This document shows positions 35,586 through 46,749 of a DNA stretch of 64,000 nucleotides, piece by piece. Each line of letters opens with the position of its first letter. The first letter of the stretch is position 1. The stretch is from Janibacter indicus. GTDB taxonomy: Bacteria > Actinomycetota > Actinomycetes > Actinomycetales > Dermatophilaceae. Made by a program: the position numbers and the translations under genes. The stretch spans positions 62,001-126,000 of the forward strand of contig NZ_FWXN01000003.1 of NCBI RefSeq assembly GCF_900176385.1. Direction: 5' to 3'. Under the pieces are notes generated by a model. It saw nothing but the letters and a program-made list of their open reading frames with translations. It did not search any database and was not told the DNA's origin.

Positions 35586-35614
35586 TTGAACTTGAACCCG
35601 GCTTCAAGTAGCGT
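35586..35614 (+). promoter_or_regulatory. promoter with TGAA-N6-TTCA operator, MaoC / SDR divergent region
   Basis: TGAACCCGGCTTCA (35593-35606) lies between a TTGAAC -35-like box (35586-35591) and TAGCGT (35609-35614), 17 bases apart, in front of the SDR-synthetase operon. A degenerate extra half (TCGAAC...TTGA) sits just upstream at 35576-35589. Confidence 0.55.
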
Positions 35615-35652
35615 CGAGGTCATCCGGTAGTCGAGACCACAGGAGTTCTCAC

Positions 35653-36414
35653 ATGACCACAGACCAGCAGCGTGTCGCCGTCGTCACGGGTGCCGCCCGC
35701 GGCATCGGTGCGGGCGTCGCCCGTCGCCTGGCCGCCGACGGGATGGCCGTCGCCGTCCTCGACCTCGACGAGAGCGCCTGTGTGCCGCTCGTCGAGGAGA
35801 TCGCCGCCGCCGGGGGTCGGGCCCTGGCCGTCGGGGCCGATGTCTCCGACGAGGAGCAGGTCGCCGCGGCCGTCGAGCGCATCGTCGACGAGCTCGGCCC
35901 GCCGACGGTCCTGGTCAACAACGCCGGCATCATCCGCGACAACCTGATCTTCAGGATGTCGGTCGCCGACTGGGACGCGGTCATGGCGGTCCACCTGCGG
36001 GGGGCCTTCCTCATGACCCGCGCCTGCCAGGCACACATGACGGCCGAGCGCCACGGCCGCATCGTCAACCTCTCCTCGACCTCGGCCCAGGGCAACCGCG
36101 GCCAGGTCAACTACTCGGCGGCCAAGGCCGGCATGCAGGGCTTCACCAAGACCCTGGCCATCGAGCTCGGCAAGTTCGGCGTGACGGCCAATGCCATCGC
36201 CCCGGGCTTCATCGAGACCGAGATGACCGCCGAGACCGCCGAGCGCATCGGGATCTCCTTCGAGGACCTCAAGGCGCAGGCGAGTGCCGCCGCCGCGGTC
36301 GCCCGCACGGGCGTCCCGGCTGACATCGCGCACGCCGTCTCCTTCTTCGCGAGCGAGGGGGCCGGCTTCACCACCGGTCAGGTCCTCTACGTCGCCGGCG
36401 GGCCGTGCGACTGA
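35653..36414 (+). CDS. 3-oxoacyl-reductase-like SDR (FabG type)
   Basis: A 253-residue SDR. The Rossmann motif is VTGAARGIGAGVARRL, followed by NNAGIIRDNLIFRM, the Ser in NLSSTSAQGNRGQVNYSAAKAG and YSAAK, and PGFIETEMTAETAE. The NNAGIIRDNL stretch is typical of FabG-like 3-ketoacyl reductases and 3-hydroxyacyl dehydrogenases. CAGGAG precedes the ATG. It is the first gene of a seven-gene run (35653-43526) of tightly spaced acyl-CoA genes. Confidence 0.92.
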   Translation: MTTDQQRVAVVTGAARGIGAGVARRLAADGMAVAVLDLDESACVPLVEEIAAAGGRALAVGADVSDEEQVAAAVERIVDELGPPTVLVNNAGIIRDNLIFRMSVADWDAVMAVHLRGAFLMTRACQAHMTAERHGRIVNLSSTSAQGNRGQVNYSAAKAGMQGFTKTLAIELGKFGVTANAIAPGFIETEMTAETAERIGISFEDLKAQASAAAAVARTGVPADIAHAVSFFASEGAGFTTGQVLYVAGGPCD

Positions 36415-37232
36415 TGGGCGTCCCGATGCAGGTCCAGGACAAGGTCGCGGTCGTCACCGGCGCCGCCGGCGGCATCGGTGCCGCCATCGCGCAGGCCCTC
36501 GTCGACGCGGGTGCGCACGTCGTCGTCTCCGACCTCGACGAGGCCCGCGTGGTCGCGACGGCCGAGCGCCTCGGCGCGGTCGCCGTGGCCGGCGACGCCT
36601 CGAGCGACGAGGTCATCGCCGCGATGATCACTGCTGCCGAGCAGGCCCACGGCCCGGTCGACCTCTTCTTCGCCAATGCCGGCATCGGCGACGGCCTCGG
36701 TCTCTCGGCCACCGACGCCCAGTGGCAGGCCGCGCTCGACGTCAACCTCCTCGCGCACGTGCGCGCCGCCCGCCAGCTCGTGCCCGGCTGGGTGGAGCGC
36801 GGCACGGGCTACTTCGTCTCGACCGCCTCTGCCGCAGGGCTGCTCACGCAGATCGGGTCGGCGACCTATTCCGTCTCCAAGCACGGTGCCGTCGCCTTCG
36901 CCGAGTGGCTCGCCGTGACCTACGGCGACGACGGCATCGGGGTCAGCTGCCTGTGCCCGATGGGTGTCGACACCGACCTGCTGCGCAGCGGCATGACGTC
37001 CGGTGACGACGCAGGGGGTCGGGTCGCCGCGGCCGCGGTCGCCGGCGCCGGCGAGGTGCTCGCCCCGAGTGACGTCGCCGACCAGGTGCTCGCCGCCGTC
37101 GCCGAGGGCCGCTTCCTCATCACCCCGCACGAGGACGTGCGCGAGTTCCTCCGGCGCAAGGTCGACGATCACGACCGGTGGATCGGCGGCATGCAGCGCT
37201 ACCAGCGCCACCTGAGGGAGAGCACCCGATGA
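36414..37232 (+). CDS. short-chain dehydrogenase/reductase
   Basis: A 272-residue SDR starting at an ATG that shares one base with the previous stop (TGATG); an ATG at 36426 is a possible inner start. It has VVTGAAGGIGAAIAQAL, FFANAGIGDGLG, the catalytic STASAAGLLTQIGSATYSVSKHG and a C-terminal extension DVREFLRRKVDDHDRWIGGMQRYQ that is common in steroid- and acyl-CoA-associated SDRs. It overlaps the acyl-CoA synthetase start by four bases. Confidence 0.9.
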   Translation: MGVPMQVQDKVAVVTGAAGGIGAAIAQALVDAGAHVVVSDLDEARVVATAERLGAVAVAGDASSDEVIAAMITAAEQAHGPVDLFFANAGIGDGLGLSATDAQWQAALDVNLLAHVRAARQLVPGWVERGTGYFVSTASAAGLLTQIGSATYSVSKHGAVAFAEWLAVTYGDDGIGVSCLCPMGVDTDLLRSGMTSGDDAGGRVAAAAVAGAGEVLAPSDVADQVLAAVAEGRFLITPHEDVREFLRRKVDDHDRWIGGMQRYQRHLRESTR

Positions 37233-38755
37233 CCGGCACCGCAGAGCTCATGTGGCGCTGGGCCGACACGACGCCCGACGCCACCGCCCTGCGCGAGGGC
37301 GAGCGCGCGTGGACCTTCGAGCAGCTGCGCACGGGGATCCGCGGCGCGATGGAGGAGCTGACCCGCCGGGGTGTGCACCCCGGTGACCGGGTCCTCGTCG
37401 TCGTTCCGACGAGTGCCGAGTTCGTCCTCACCTACCACGCCGTCCTCGCCCTCGGGGCGATCGCCGTGACGGTCAACCCGCTGTGCACCCAGCGCGAGCT
37501 GACCCACTTCGTGCAGGACGCGGGCTGCTCCTTCGCCATCGGCTGGCACGAGGGCTCGCAGGCGCTCGCCGCGACCGCGGGGGAGTGCGGGCTCGACACC
37601 TGGGTCCTCGAGCCGGGGTGCGTGCCGCAGCCCGAGGGGGCACCCGACCCGGCGTCCGTCGGCACCGACGACCCGGCCGTGCTGCTCTACACCTCGGGCA
37701 CGACGGGTGCTCCCAAGGGCGCGATCCTCACCCACGGCAACCTCCTCGCCTGCGGTGCCTCGCTCGCCGAGGCGCTCGACCTCGGGCCGCGGGAGAGCAT
37801 GGGCACGGCCCTGCCGCTCTTCCACGTCTTCGGCCAGTCCTCGGTGATGTTCACCGTCTACACGGCCGGTGGGTGCCTGTCGCTGCAGCGGCCCTTCGAC
37901 CCGGCGGGCCTGCTGCGCATGGCCGCCGACCAGCAGCTCACCGCGGTCGCCGGGGTCCCGACGATGTGGAATGCCATGCTCCACGCGGACACGGATGTCA
38001 CCCCGCAGGAGCTGACCTCCCTTCGCCTGGCGTGCTCGGGAGGCGCGGCGCTGCCGCTCGAGGTGGCCAAGGCCTTCCGCGAGCGCTTCGGCGCGGTCGT
38101 CCTCGACGGCTACGGCTTGAGCGAGACCGCGGGTGCCGCGACCTTCAACCGGGCCGACCTCCCGCGCAAGGAGATGAGCGTCGGCCGGGCCCTGCCCGGC
38201 GGTGCGCTCGCGATCTTCGACGACGACCGCAACCAGCTGCCTCCCGGCGAGACCGGCGAGGTGGCCATCGCCGGCCCCTACGTCATGAGCGGCTACTGGC
38301 AGCGCCCCGACGCGACCGCCGCGGTCTTCGAGGGGGAGTGGTTCCTCACCGGCGACATCGGTCGCATGGACGAGGACGGCGACCTGTGGATCGTCGACCG
38401 CAAGAAGGACCTCGTGAACCGCGGCGGCTACAACGTCTACCCCCGCGAGATCGAGGAGGTCCTCTACGGCCACCCCGACATCCGCGAGGCCGCCGTCATC
38501 GGTGTGCCCGACGAGCGACTCGGCGAGGAGATCGCCGCCGTCGTCACCCCGCAGCCCGGTGCCCACATCGAGCCCGGCGCCCTGCGTGCCTGGCTCGAGG
38601 AGCGGCTCGCCGCCTACAAGGTCCCCCGGATCTACCAGCTCGTCGAGGAGCTGCCCAAGGGGGCCACCGGCAAGATCCTCAAGCGGGCCCTCGACCGACC
38701 GACCATCGCCACCTCCGGCGAGCGGCCCGCCCGGGCCGCCGCCCCCACCACCTGA
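37229..38755 (+). CDS. acyl-CoA synthetase (AMP-forming)
   Basis: A 508-residue ANL-superfamily ligase that activates a carboxylic acid with ATP and CoA. The P-loop is [16 protein letters not shown] (about residues 151-166), A5 is [11 protein letters not shown]7-A8 are [24 protein letters not shown] and [20 protein letters not shown], and the catalytic lysine is in [13 protein letters not shown] near the end. Intact, unlike the second synthetase at 46750-49746, so it may be the working activator for this pathway. Substrate not deducible. Confidence 0.93.
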   Translation: MTGTAELMWRWADTTPDATALREGERAWTFEQLRTGIRGAMEELTRRGVHPGDRVLVVVPTSAEFVLTYHAVLALGAIAVTVNPLCTQRELTHFVQDAGCSFAIGWHEGSQALAATAGECGLDTWVLEPGCVPQPEGAPDPASVGTDDPAVLLYTSGTTGAPKGAILTHGNLLACGASLAEALDLGPRESMGTALPLFHVFGQSSVMFTVYTAGGCLSLQRPFDPAGLLRMAADQQLTAVAGVPTMWNAMLHADTDVTPQELTSLRLACSGGAALPLEVAKAFRERFGAVVLDGYGLSETAGAATFNRADLPRKEMSVGRALPGGALAIFDDDRNQLPPGETGEVAIAGPYVMSGYWQRPDATAAVFEGEWFLTGDIGRMDEDGDLWIVDRKKDLVNRGGYNVYPREIEEVLYGHPDIREAAVIGVPDERLGEEIAAVVTPQPGAHIEPGALRAWLEERLAAYKVPRIYQLVEELPKGATGKILKRALDRPTIATSGERPARAAAPTT

Positions 38756-38772
38756 CCCGAAGGGAGCGACCC

Positions 38773-39990
38773 GTGGACTTCGCGCTCGACGCCCGGACCC
38801 TCGAGCTGCGTGAGCAGCTCACCGCCTTCATGGACGAGCACGTCTACCCGATCGAGGCGACCTACCAGGAGCAGCTCGACGCCGCGCCCGACGTGTGGGC
38901 GCCACCGCCGATCATCGAGCCGGCCAAGGAGGCCGCCCGCAGCCAGGGGCTGTGGAACCTCTTCCTCCCCGGCGAGGACGGCGCCGGCCTGACCAACCTG
39001 CAGTACGCCCCGCTGTGCGAGGTGCTCGGTCGCAGCCTGCACATCGCCCCGGTGGCGACCAACTGCGCCGCGCCCGACACGGGCAACATGGAGGTGCTGC
39101 ACATGTTCGGCACCCCCGAGCAGCAGGAGCAGTGGCTCACCCCGCTGCTCGCCGGCGAGATCCGCTCGGCCTTCGCGATGACCGAGCCCCGCGTGGCCAG
39201 CTCGGACGCGACCAACATCGAGACCTCGATCGTGCGCGACGGTGACGAGTACGTCATCAACGGCCGCAAGTGGTACATCTCCGGCGCGATGAACCCCAAC
39301 GCCAAGGTCTTCATCCTCATGGGCAAGACCGACCCGTCGGCCGACCGCCACCGGCAGCAGTCGATGATCCTCCTGCCGCGGGACACCCCCGGCGTCGAGG
39401 TGCGCCGTGGCATGAAGGTCCTCGGCTACGACGACCGCGACCACGGCGGTCACGCCGAGATCGACTTCACCGACGTGCGCGTCCCGGCGAGCAACCTCAT
39501 CGGTGAGGAGGGCGCGGGCTTCGCCATCGCCCAGGCCCGTCTCGGCCCCGGCCGCATCCACCACTGCATGCGCCTCGTCGGCATCGCCGAGCGCTCGCTC
39601 GAGCTCATGGTCGAGCGGGCGGCGAGCCGGGTCGCCTTCGGCAAGCCGCTGTCCGACCAGGGCGTCATCCGCGACTGGATCGCCGAGTCCCGGGTGCGCA
39701 TCGAGCAGCTGCGGCTGCTCACCCTCAAGGCCGCCTGGCTCATGGACACCGTGGGCAACAAGGGCGCGCACACCGAGATCCAGGCGATCAAGATCGCCGC
39801 CCCGGCGACGGTCGAGTGGATCGTCGACAAGGCGGTGCAGGTCCACGGCGCCGGTGGTCTGAGCCAGGACTTCCCGGTCGCGGAGTGGTACGCCCAGGTG
39901 CGCACCCTGCGCTTCGCCGACGGCCCCGACGAGGTCCACAAAAATGCGCTGGCCCGCCACGAGATCCGGAGGCTGACCGCACATGCCTGA
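38773..39990 (+). CDS. acyl-CoA dehydrogenase, ACAD10/11-like
   Basis: A 405-residue flavoprotein starting at GTG 38773 with GAAGGGAG upstream. It shares with the enzyme at 28700 the stretches [49 protein letters not shown] and [14 protein letters not shown], so the two are paralogues. The FAD loop and the C-terminal [20 protein letters not shown] are complete. It overlaps the next dehydrogenase by eight bases. Two enzymes of this rare branch in one region supports 4-hydroxyacyl substrates, by inference from ACAD11. Confidence 0.92.
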   Translation: MDFALDARTLELREQLTAFMDEHVYPIEATYQEQLDAAPDVWAPPPIIEPAKEAARSQGLWNLFLPGEDGAGLTNLQYAPLCEVLGRSLHIAPVATNCAAPDTGNMEVLHMFGTPEQQEQWLTPLLAGEIRSAFAMTEPRVASSDATNIETSIVRDGDEYVINGRKWYISGAMNPNAKVFILMGKTDPSADRHRQQSMILLPRDTPGVEVRRGMKVLGYDDRDHGGHAEIDFTDVRVPASNLIGEEGAGFAIAQARLGPGRIHHCMRLVGIAERSLELMVERAASRVAFGKPLSDQGVIRDWIAESRVRIEQLRLLTLKAAWLMDTVGNKGAHTEIQAIKIAAPATVEWIVDKAVQVHGAGGLSQDFPVAEWYAQVRTLRFADGPDEVHKNALARHEIRRLTAHA

Positions 39991-41170
39991 TCAGCAGCAG
40001 AGCCCTGACCTGCAGCGCAGGGTCGAGGAGCTCCTCGCGAGCCACGACCCGCAGACGACGCCTCCCGCTGACTTCCTCGGCGCGCAGTTCGACGCCGGCC
40101 TCGCGTGGGTGCACTTCCCGCGGGGGCGCGGTGGCCTGGGCCTGGCCCGCGGCCGACAGCTCGAGGTCGACGCCCTGCTCGAGGCGGCGGGGGCACCGCG
40201 TCCCGACGTCGGACGCAACAGCATCGGCCTCGGCATGGCCGCCCCCACGATCCTCGCCTTCGGCACCTCGCAGATGCAGGAGCGCTACCTGCGGCCGCTC
40301 TTCGCGTGCGAGGAGATCTGGTGCCAGCTCTTCAGCGAGCCGGGGGCCGGGTCCGACCTCGCCGGGGTCGCCACGCGCGCGGTGCCCGACGGCGACGACT
40401 GGGTCGTCGACGGGCAGAAGGTGTGGACCTCCGGTGCGCACAACGCCGACTTCGCGATCCTCCTGGCCCGCACGGACACCTCGGTGCCCAAGCACGCCGG
40501 GATGACCTACTTCCTCGTCGACATGACCGACCCCGGCGTCGAGGTGCGCCCGCTGCGCCAGATCACCGGCGAGGCGGAGTTCAACGAGGTCTTCCTCTCG
40601 GGTGTGCGCGTGCCCGACCGCAACCGTGTCGGCAAGGTCGGCGAGGGGTGGCGCGTCGCCACGACGACGCTCAACAACGAGCGGGTCGCCATCAGCGCCG
40701 GCACCGAGCGCGAGGCCGGCCAGATCGGCCTGGTCACGCAGCGCTGGCGCGAGGACCCCACGGTGCGCACCCCCGGCACACACGCCGAGCTCATGCACTG
40801 GTGGGTCGAGACCGAGGTGACCCGGCTCGCCGGCGAGCGACTGCGCCAGGGCCTCGAGGCCGGGCAGCCCGGGCCGGAGAGCTCGGCCATGAAGCTCGCC
40901 TTCGCCCACCAGGCCCAGCAGGTGAGCGGCTTCGCCCTCGAGCTCGCGCCCGAGGAGGGGCTCGAGTACCACGACTGGACCATGGTCCGCCCCGAGGGCG
41001 GCTCCTTCCTCGGCCACGGCCCCGGATACCGCTACCTGCGGGCCAAGGGCAACTCGATCGAGGGCGGGACGAGCGAGATCATGCGCAATGTCGTCGCCGA
41101 GCGGGTGCTCGGCCTGCCCCCGGACCACCGCCCTGACAAGGGCGTCGCCTTCAAGGACGTGCCGCGATGA
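39983..41170 (+). CDS. acyl-CoA dehydrogenase (FadE, large partner)
   Basis: A 395-residue acyl-CoA dehydrogenase. It contains [54 protein letters not shown] (flavin loop), [18 protein letters not shown] and the C-terminal [26 protein letters not shown]. It is directly followed, with a four-base overlap, by a shorter dehydrogenase, the pattern of the heteromeric FadE pairs known in actinobacterial steroid side-chain degradation (ChsE-type). Confidence 0.93.
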   Translation: MPDQQQSPDLQRRVEELLASHDPQTTPPADFLGAQFDAGLAWVHFPRGRGGLGLARGRQLEVDALLEAAGAPRPDVGRNSIGLGMAAPTILAFGTSQMQERYLRPLFACEEIWCQLFSEPGAGSDLAGVATRAVPDGDDWVVDGQKVWTSGAHNADFAILLARTDTSVPKHAGMTYFLVDMTDPGVEVRPLRQITGEAEFNEVFLSGVRVPDRNRVGKVGEGWRVATTTLNNERVAISAGTEREAGQIGLVTQRWREDPTVRTPGTHAELMHWWVETEVTRLAGERLRQGLEAGQPGPESSAMKLAFAHQAQQVSGFALELAPEEGLEYHDWTMVRPEGGSFLGHGPGYRYLRAKGNSIEGGTSEIMRNVVAERVLGLPPDHRPDKGVAFKDVPR

Positions 41171-42270
41171 CCGACCTGCTCTACACCGACGTCGAGGAGT
41201 CGCTGCGCGACAGCGTCCGCTCGACCCTCCAGCGGTCCCTCGACGAGGGGCTGCCCGCCCGTCTGGCCGACGAGCCCGACACCGATGTCACCGCGCTGTG
41301 GCGCACCCTCGCCGAGCAGCTCGGCGTCGCCGGCCTGCTCGTGCCCGAGTCCCTCGGTGGGGTCGGTGCGAGCGCCCGCGAGGCCGCCGTCGTGCTCGAG
41401 GAGCTCGGCCGCGCGGTCGCCCCCACGCCCTTCCTCACCAGCGCCGTCGTCGCGACGAGCGCCCTGCTCTCGGCCGGCGACGAGACGCACCTGCCGCGCC
41501 TGGCGTCCGGCGAGGCCGTCGCGACCCTTGCCCTGCCGTGGACCGCACGCCGTGGCGCGTGGACCCCGGTCGAGCACGTGGTCTCCCCGGTGGCCGGTGC
41601 GCTGACCGCCGACCTCTTCCTCGTGCCCGTCACCGACGAAGGGGGAGTGACCTCCCTTCGCGCGGTGGGCCGGGACGAGGTCGAGCTCGAGCCGATCACC
41701 TCGCTCGACATGACCCGGCCGCTCGCCCGGGTGACGCTCACCGGTGAGGGCACCGAGATCGCCTCCGGCGACGCGGCGCGCGCCGCCGTCGACGCCGGCC
41801 TGGCGGCCGGCGCGGCCCTGCTCGCCTCCGAGCAGCTCGGCGTGGCGCAGTGGTGCCTCGAGACGACGGTCGAGTACGCCAAGACGCGGGTGCAGTTCGC
41901 CCGGCCGATCGGCTCCTTCCAGGCGATCAAGCACCGCCTGGCCGACCTCTACCTGATGCTCGTGGGCGCGCAGGCCGCGGCACGTCATGCCGCCGGCACG
42001 CTGGCCGATGGCGCCCTTCGAGGCTCCTCCGTCGCACCTCAGGACGCGGTGGAGGGACGGATCGCCACGGCTACTGCGGCGGCCTTCTGCTCCGACGCCG
42101 CCGTGCGCGCCGCCGAGGAGGCCCTGCAGCTTCATGGCGGCATCGGCATGACGTGGGAGGCCGCGGTGCACACCCGGCTCAAGCGCGCCAAGTCCGACCA
42201 ACTGGCCTTGGGCACTCCCGACCGGCACCGCAGCGACCTCGCGGAGCTCGTGGACCTGCCGGCGTGCTGA
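41167..42270 (+). CDS. acyl-CoA dehydrogenase (FadE, small partner)
   Basis: A 367-residue member with weaker conservation: [36 protein letters not shown] and a late [23 protein letters not shown] plus [19 protein letters not shown]. The central flavin-binding segment is degenerate ([13 protein letters not shown] region), as in the non-FAD-complete subunit of heterotetrameric FadE complexes. It is translationally coupled to the larger dehydrogenase, so the two probably form one enzyme. Inference from known ChsE-like systems. Confidence 0.9.
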   Translation: MTDLLYTDVEESLRDSVRSTLQRSLDEGLPARLADEPDTDVTALWRTLAEQLGVAGLLVPESLGGVGASAREAAVVLEELGRAVAPTPFLTSAVVATSALLSAGDETHLPRLASGEAVATLALPWTARRGAWTPVEHVVSPVAGALTADLFLVPVTDEGGVTSLRAVGRDEVELEPITSLDMTRPLARVTLTGEGTEIASGDAARAAVDAGLAAGAALLASEQLGVAQWCLETTVEYAKTRVQFARPIGSFQAIKHRLADLYLMLVGAQAAARHAAGTLADGALRGSSVAPQDAVEGRIATATAAAFCSDAAVRAAEEALQLHGGIGMTWEAAVHTRLKRAKSDQLALGTPDRHRSDLAELVDLPAC

Positions 42271-42329
42271 GCGACAGACTCGACCTGCGACCCCCTTCGA
42301 CCACCCCCACCCACAGACCAGGAGTGACC

Positions 42330-43526
42330 ATGCGCGAAGCCGTCATCGTCTCCACCGCCCGCACCCCCATCGGCCGGGCCTACCGCGGCGCCTTCAACGA
42401 CACCCAGGCCCAGGAGCTCGTCGGCCACGCCGTGCGGCACGCCGTCGAGCGCGCCGGCGTCGAGGGCGAGCAGATCGAGGACGTCGTCATCGGCGCCGCC
42501 CTCCAGCAGGGCTCGACCGCGATGAACATCGGCCGGCAGGCCGCCCTGCGGGCCGGCCTGCCCGTCACCGTCGCCGGCATGTCCGTCGACCGCCAGTGCG
42601 CCAGCGGCCTCATGGCCATCGCCACCGCGGCCAAGCAGGTCATCGTCGACGGCCAGCAGGTCGCCGTCGGCGGCGGCGTCGACTCGATCTCGCTCGTGCA
42701 GAACGAGCACATGAACACCTACCGCGCCCAGGACCCGTGGCTCGTCGAGCACGTGCCGGCGACCTACATGTCGATGCTCGAGACGGCCGAGGTCGTCGCC
42801 CGGCGCTACGGCATCAGCCGCGAGGCGCAGGACGAGTACGCCCTGGAGTCGCAGCGCCGCACCGCTGCGGCGCAGGAGGCCGGCGCCTTCGACGACGAGA
42901 TCGTCCCGCTGCCCTCGACGATGCTCACCAAGGACAAGGCGACCGGCGAGATCGGCTCGCAGCAGGTGACCCTGGCCAAGGACGAGGGCAACCGCCCCGG
43001 CACCCAGCTCGCCGATCTGAGCAAGCTGGGCCCGGTGCTCGCCAAGGACGGCACCGAGGGCTTCTCCATCACCGCGGGCAATGCCTCGCAGCTGTCCGAC
43101 GGCGCGTCCGCCGCGGTCGTCATGGAGGCCGAGGAGGCCTCTCGCCGTGGCCTCACCCCGCTCGGCGCCTTCCGCGGGATGGCCGTCGCCGGCTGCGAGC
43201 CCGACGAGATGGGCATCGGCCCGGTCTTCGCCGTGCCGAAGCTGCTCAAGCAGCACGGCCTGACCGTCGACGACATCGGCCTGTGGGAGCTCAACGAGGC
43301 CTTCGCGGTCCAGGCGCTCTACTGCCGCGACACCCTCGGGATTGACCCGGAGAAGTACAACGTCAACGGCGGCGCGATCTCCATCGGTCACCCCTACGGC
43401 ATGTCCGGCGCCCGCATGACCGGCCACGTCCTCATCGAGGGCAAGCGGCGCGGTGCCCGCTACGGCGTCGTGACGATGTGCGTCGGCGGCGGCATGGGCG
43501 CGGCCGGCCTCTTCGAGATCTTCTGA
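42330..43526 (+). CDS. acetyl-CoA acyltransferase (thiolase)
   Basis: A 398-residue thiolase that cleaves 3-ketoacyl-CoA in the last step of beta-oxidation. The active-site cysteine lies in [12 protein letters not shown] (about residue 90), with [28 protein letters not shown] and [15 protein letters not shown] carrying the remaining catalytic His and Cys. CAGGAG precedes the ATG. It sits between the dehydrogenases and the carboxylase, ending the degradative block. Confidence 0.94.
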   Translation: MREAVIVSTARTPIGRAYRGAFNDTQAQELVGHAVRHAVERAGVEGEQIEDVVIGAALQQGSTAMNIGRQAALRAGLPVTVAGMSVDRQCASGLMAIATAAKQVIVDGQQVAVGGGVDSISLVQNEHMNTYRAQDPWLVEHVPATYMSMLETAEVVARRYGISREAQDEYALESQRRTAAAQEAGAFDDEIVPLPSTMLTKDKATGEIGSQQVTLAKDEGNRPGTQLADLSKLGPVLAKDGTEGFSITAGNASQLSDGASAAVVMEAEEASRRGLTPLGAFRGMAVAGCEPDEMGIGPVFAVPKLLKQHGLTVDDIGLWELNEAFAVQALYCRDTLGIDPEKYNVNGGAISIGHPYGMSGARMTGHVLIEGKRRGARYGVVTMCVGGGMGAAGLFEIF

Positions 43527-43533
43527 GCGGCAC

Positions 43534-46500
43534 GTGGGTGTCTTCGTCGCCAACCGCGGTGAGATCGCCGTCCGCATCGTGCGGGCGGCTCGGGAGGCCG
43601 GGCTGGAGGCGGTCGTCGCGGTGACGCGGGCCGAGGCCGACGGCCTCGCCGCGCGCCTGGCGTCGGGTGTCCACGTGCTCCCCGGCGAGGGCCCGGCGGC
43701 CTACCTCGACGCCGCGGCCCTCGTCGCAGGGGCCCGGGAGCACGGGTGCACCCTGCTCCACCCCGGCTACGGCTTCCTCAGCGAGTCGCCGGAGCTGGCG
43801 CGGGCCTGCGCCGCGGCCGACGTGACCTTCGTCGGCCCCGACGCGGGGCTGCTCGAGCTCTTCGGCGACAAGGGCCGGGCCCGGGCGGCCGCGCAGGAGG
43901 CCGGCGTGCCCGTCCTGCCGGCCACGGCCGTGGGCGCGGGACCGGAGCAGGTCGAGGCCTTCGCCCGGGAGCAGCTGCCCGGGGGCGTGATGATCAAGGC
44001 CGCCGCCGGTGGTGGCGGCCGCGGCATGCGGGCCGTGCCGGCGGGGGAGCCGGTCGCCCCGGCGCTCGAGCGCGCCCGGTCCGAGGCCGAGCGCAGCTTC
44101 GGCTCCGGTGACCTCTTCGCCGAGCTTTACGTCGAGCGCGCCCGGCACGTCGAGGTGCAGGTCGCGGCCGACGGCGAAGGGGGAGTCACCCACCTCGGCG
44201 AGCGCGACTGCACCCTCCAGCGCCGCTTCCAGAAGGTCGTCGAGGTCGCTCCCGCACCGGACCTGCCCGACGACGTGCGCACGGCGCTGCACGAGGCGGC
44301 CGTGCGGCTGCTCACCGGTCGCGGCTACCGCGGCCTGGCGACCGTCGAGTTCCTCCTCGATGCCGACGACCCGACCCGGTGGTTCTTCATCGAGGTCAAC
44401 CCGCGCCTGCAGGTCGAGCACCCCGTGACCGAGATGGTCACCGGCGTCGACCTCGTCCTGACCCAGCTCGCGCTCGCCGCCGGGCGCACCCTCGGCGACC
44501 TCGGCCTGACGGACCCGCCGGCGGTGCGCGGGTCCGCGGTCGAGCTGCGGGTCGCCGCCGAGCGGGTCGGCTCCGCGGGCGAGCTGCTGCCCGCCCACGG
44601 GGTCGTCGCCGGGCCGAGCTGGCCGAGCGGCCCCGGCGTGCGGGTCGACACCCACCTCGTCGACGGCACCCGCGTCGACGGGTCCTTCGACTCCCTCGTC
44701 GCCAAGCTCGTCACCCACAGCCACGGCGGTCTGGCCGGCGCGCTCGACAAGGCGCGGCGGGCCGCGCTCGAGTGCTCGGTCGACGGTGTCGAGACGACCC
44801 TGCCCCTGCTGCGTGAGCTGCTCGCCCACGACGACGTGGCGCACTGGCGGGTGACGACCGGGTGGATCGGCGAGACCGGGCTGCTCACGACGGTCGACGG
44901 TTGCGCGTCGTCGGACGACGACGCGGCCTCGGGAGAGGTGCGCGCCGAGATGACCGGCACCGTCCTCGAGGTCGTCGTCGAGGCCGGTGACGAGGTCGCG
45001 CTCGGCGCGCCCCTGCTCGTCGTCGAGGCGATGAAGATGGAGCACGTCGTCACCGCCCCTGCCTCCGGCACGATCACGGCAGTGGGTGCACGGCCGGGGG
45101 CCACCACGGCTGCCGGCGACCTGCTGGTGCGGATGCTCCCTTCGTCGGTGGGGGAGGAGGCGGCCGCCGTCGACGAGGGCCTCGACCTCGACGCGGAGCG
45201 GGCCGACCTGGCCCGCCTGCGCGAGCGGCAGGAGCGACGCCTCGACGCGGCCCGCCCCGAGGCGATCGCCAAGCGGCACGCCCGGGGCGGGCGGACCGCG
45301 AGGGACAACCTCGCCGACCTGCTCGACGAGGGCACCCTCGTCGAGTACGGCGGGCTCGCCGTCGCCGCCCAGCGGGCGCGCCGCAGCGAGGAGGAGCTCA
45401 TCGCCACCACCCCGGCCGACGGCATCGTCACCGGGATCGGGCGGGTGACGACGGCACCCGGCTCGAGCGCGCGGGTGGCCGCCCTCGCCTACGACTACAC
45501 GGTCCTCGCGGGGACCCAGGGCTACCTCAACCACAAGAAGACCGACCGCATCCTCGAGATCGCCGAGCAGCAGCGCCTGCCCGTCGTGCTCTTCGCCGAA
45601 GGGGGCGGAGGTCGCCCCGGCGACACCGACACCACGGTCGCCAGCGGGCTCGACGTGCCGACCTTCGCGACGATGGGCCGGCTCAGTGGGCTCGTGCCGA
45701 CCATCGGCATCGCCGCCGGGCGCTGCTTCGCCGGCAACGCCGCCCTGCTGGGCTGCTGCGACGTCATCATCGCCACTCGTGACTCGACGATCGGCATGGG
45801 CGGCCCCGCGATGATCGAGGGAGGCGGTCTCGGCGTCTTCGCGCCCGAGGAGGTCGGCCCGATCGAGGTCCAGGGCAGCAACGGCGTCGTCGACGTCGTC
45901 GTCGACGACGAGGCCGAGGCGGTCGCCGTGGCGCAGCGCTACCTCGGCTACTTCCAGGGGCCGCGCGGGGACTGGAGCGCGCCGGACCAGCGGCGCCTGC
46001 GCCACGTCGTGCCGGAGAGTCGGGTGCGCGCCTACGACGTGCGCCGCGCGATCGAGACGCTCGCCGACGACGACTCCGTGCTCGAGCTGCGGGCCGGCTT
46101 CGCCCCGGGCATCGTCACCGCACTCGTGCGCATCGAAGGCCGGCCCATGGGGCTCGTGGCCAACAACCCACGCCACCTCGGCGGCGCCATCGACACCCCC
46201 GCCGCCGACAAGCTCGCGCGCTTCCTCCAGCTGTGCGATGCGCACGGCCTGCCGGTCGTGTCCCTCTGCGACACGCCGGGCTTCATGGTCGGCCCCGACC
46301 ACGAGCGCACCGCGACGGTGCGGCACTTCGCGCGGCTCTTCGTCATCGGCTCGCACCTGCGGGTGCCGATGGTCACCGTCGTCCTGCGCAAGGCCTACGG
46401 CCTCGGGGCGCAGGCGATGGCCGCCGGCGGCTTCCACCGTCCCGCCGCGACCTTGGCGTGGCCGACCGGCGAGGTCGGTGGCATGGGGCTCGAGGGAGCG

Positions 46501-46734
46501 GTGCGCCTGGGCTTTCGCCGCGAGCTCGAGGCCGTCGCCGACCCGGCGGAGCGTGCCGAGCTCGAGGCCGACCTCCTCGCGCAGATGTACGAGCGCGGGC
46601 GTGCGGTCAATGCCGCGGCCGTCGTCGAGCTCGACGACGTCATCGACCCGGTCGACACCCGTCGGTGGATCGTCACCGCGATGGGTACGGCCGACCCCAC
46701 CGACGTGCCACGGGGGTACGTCGACACCTGGTGA
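43534..46734 (+). CDS. single-chain acyl-CoA carboxylase (biotin carboxylase-BCCP-carboxyltransferase)
   Basis: A 1066-residue fusion. Residues 1-445 are biotin carboxylase (NRGEIAVRIVRAA, KAAAGGGGRGMR, EVNPRLQVEHPVTE). A biotinyl domain follows, with VVEAMKMEHVV and the biotin lysine near residue 501. The rest (about 545-1066) is carboxyltransferase, with both halves (GEVGGMGLEGAVRLGF; NNPRHLGGAIDTPAADKLARFLQLC). Most actinobacteria use separate AccA and AccD chains; single chains resemble the long-chain acyl-CoA carboxylase LCC. GTG 43534 lies eight bases after the thiolase stop. It could carboxylate a branched or propionyl-type product. Confidence 0.9.
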   Translation: MGVFVANRGEIAVRIVRAAREAGLEAVVAVTRAEADGLAARLASGVHVLPGEGPAAYLDAAALVAGAREHGCTLLHPGYGFLSESPELARACAAADVTFVGPDAGLLELFGDKGRARAAAQEAGVPVLPATAVGAGPEQVEAFAREQLPGGVMIKAAAGGGGRGMRAVPAGEPVAPALERARSEAERSFGSGDLFAELYVERARHVEVQVAADGEGGVTHLGERDCTLQRRFQKVVEVAPAPDLPDDVRTALHEAAVRLLTGRGYRGLATVEFLLDADDPTRWFFIEVNPRLQVEHPVTEMVTGVDLVLTQLALAAGRTLGDLGLTDPPAVRGSAVELRVAAERVGSAGELLPAHGVVAGPSWPSGPGVRVDTHLVDGTRVDGSFDSLVAKLVTHSHGGLAGALDKARRAALECSVDGVETTLPLLRELLAHDDVAHWRVTTGWIGETGLLTTVDGCASSDDDAASGEVRAEMTGTVLEVVVEAGDEVALGAPLLVVEAMKMEHVVTAPASGTITAVGARPGATTAAGDLLVRMLPSSVGEEAAAVDEGLDLDAERADLARLRERQERRLDAARPEAIAKRHARGGRTARDNLADLLDEGTLVEYGGLAVAAQRARRSEEELIATTPADGIVTGIGRVTTAPGSSARVAALAYDYTVLAGTQGYLNHKKTDRILEIAEQQRLPVVLFAEGGGGRPGDTDTTVASGLDVPTFATMGRLSGLVPTIGIAAGRCFAGNAALLGCCDVIIATRDSTIGMGGPAMIEGGGLGVFAPEEVGPIEVQGSNGVVDVVVDDEAEAVAVAQRYLGYFQGPRGDWSAPDQRRLRHVVPESRVRAYDVRRAIETLADDDSVLELRAGFAPGIVTALVRIEGRPMGLVANNPRHLGGAIDTPAADKLARFLQLCDAHGLPVVSLCDTPGFMVGPDHERTATVRHFARLFVIGSHLRVPMVTVVLRKAYGLGAQAMAAGGFHRPAATLAWPTGEVGGMGLEGAVRLGFRRELEAVADPAERAELEADLLAQMYERGRAVNAAAVVELDDVIDPVDTRRWIVTAMGTADPTDVPRGYVDTW

Positions 46735-46749
46735 GCCAAGGAGTGCCCG

